A DNA stretch of 6,195 nucleotides. Source: Bacteroidota bacterium. GTDB taxonomy: Bacteria > Bacteroidota > Bacteroidia > Bacteroidales > Prolixibacteraceae. Positions 6,178-6,195 of the stretch are shown one piece after another; positions within the stretch are counted from its first letter, which is position 1, and the number at the start of each line of letters is the position of its first letter. Location of the stretch: contig JAEYNZ010000079.1 in assembly GCA_023412195.1 (NCBI GenBank), positions 1 through 6,195 of the forward strand, written 5' to 3'. The notes beneath the pieces were generated by a model. That model had not been told where the DNA came from. It searched no databases and saw nothing but the letters and a program-made list of their open reading frames with translations. The position numbers were made by a program, and so were the translations under genes.

Positions 6178-6195
6178 ATAAGATTTATTAGGTTT

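Overview
The window looks like chromosomal DNA from a member of the Bacteroidetes, probably a Bacteroidales-type or marine relative. Three things point there: an S46 dipeptidyl-peptidase with a signal peptide, promoter boxes matching the Bacteroidetes -7 consensus TAnnTTTG ahead of two of the three genes, and no Shine-Dalgarno sequence at any start. I see no insertion sequence, tRNA, rRNA or CRISPR array.

Layout. Positions 1-486 are non-coding. They hold a 22-bp tandem repeat array (about 9.3 copies, 128-331), a small inverted repeat upstream of it, and a promoter just before the first gene. Positions 487-2664 (+) encode a secreted S46 serine dipeptidyl-peptidase. Its residue at the known specificity position is Arg, which suggests the DPP11 (Asp/Glu-preferring) type. 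A convergent gap of 30 bp follows. On the minus strand, 2695-3933 encode a radical SAM protein with an extra CxxC motif, resembling the uncharacterised COG2108 group. A 224-bp gap upstream of it contains a strong 48-nt two-part inverted repeat and a possible 38-codon ORF. Positions 4158-6113 (-) encode a three-domain fusion: GNAT acetyltransferase, RLAN domain, RimK-like ATP-grasp ligase. The last 80 bp hold its likely promoter and a perfect 16-bp palindrome.

How the genes may work together. The fusion protein combines an acyl/acetyl transferase with an ATP-dependent carboxylate-amine ligase, so it should make or modify an amino-acid or peptide-like molecule. The co-oriented radical SAM enzyme downstream could act on the same product, but the 224-bp gap with its hairpin means co-transcription is not assured. 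The peptidase is convergent, has its own promoter and acts in the periplasm in peptide catabolism. I see no direct link between it and the other two genes. The best candidate for an undescribed system is the ATP-grasp fusion plus radical SAM pair with the structured leader between them. Its product cannot be read from this sequence.
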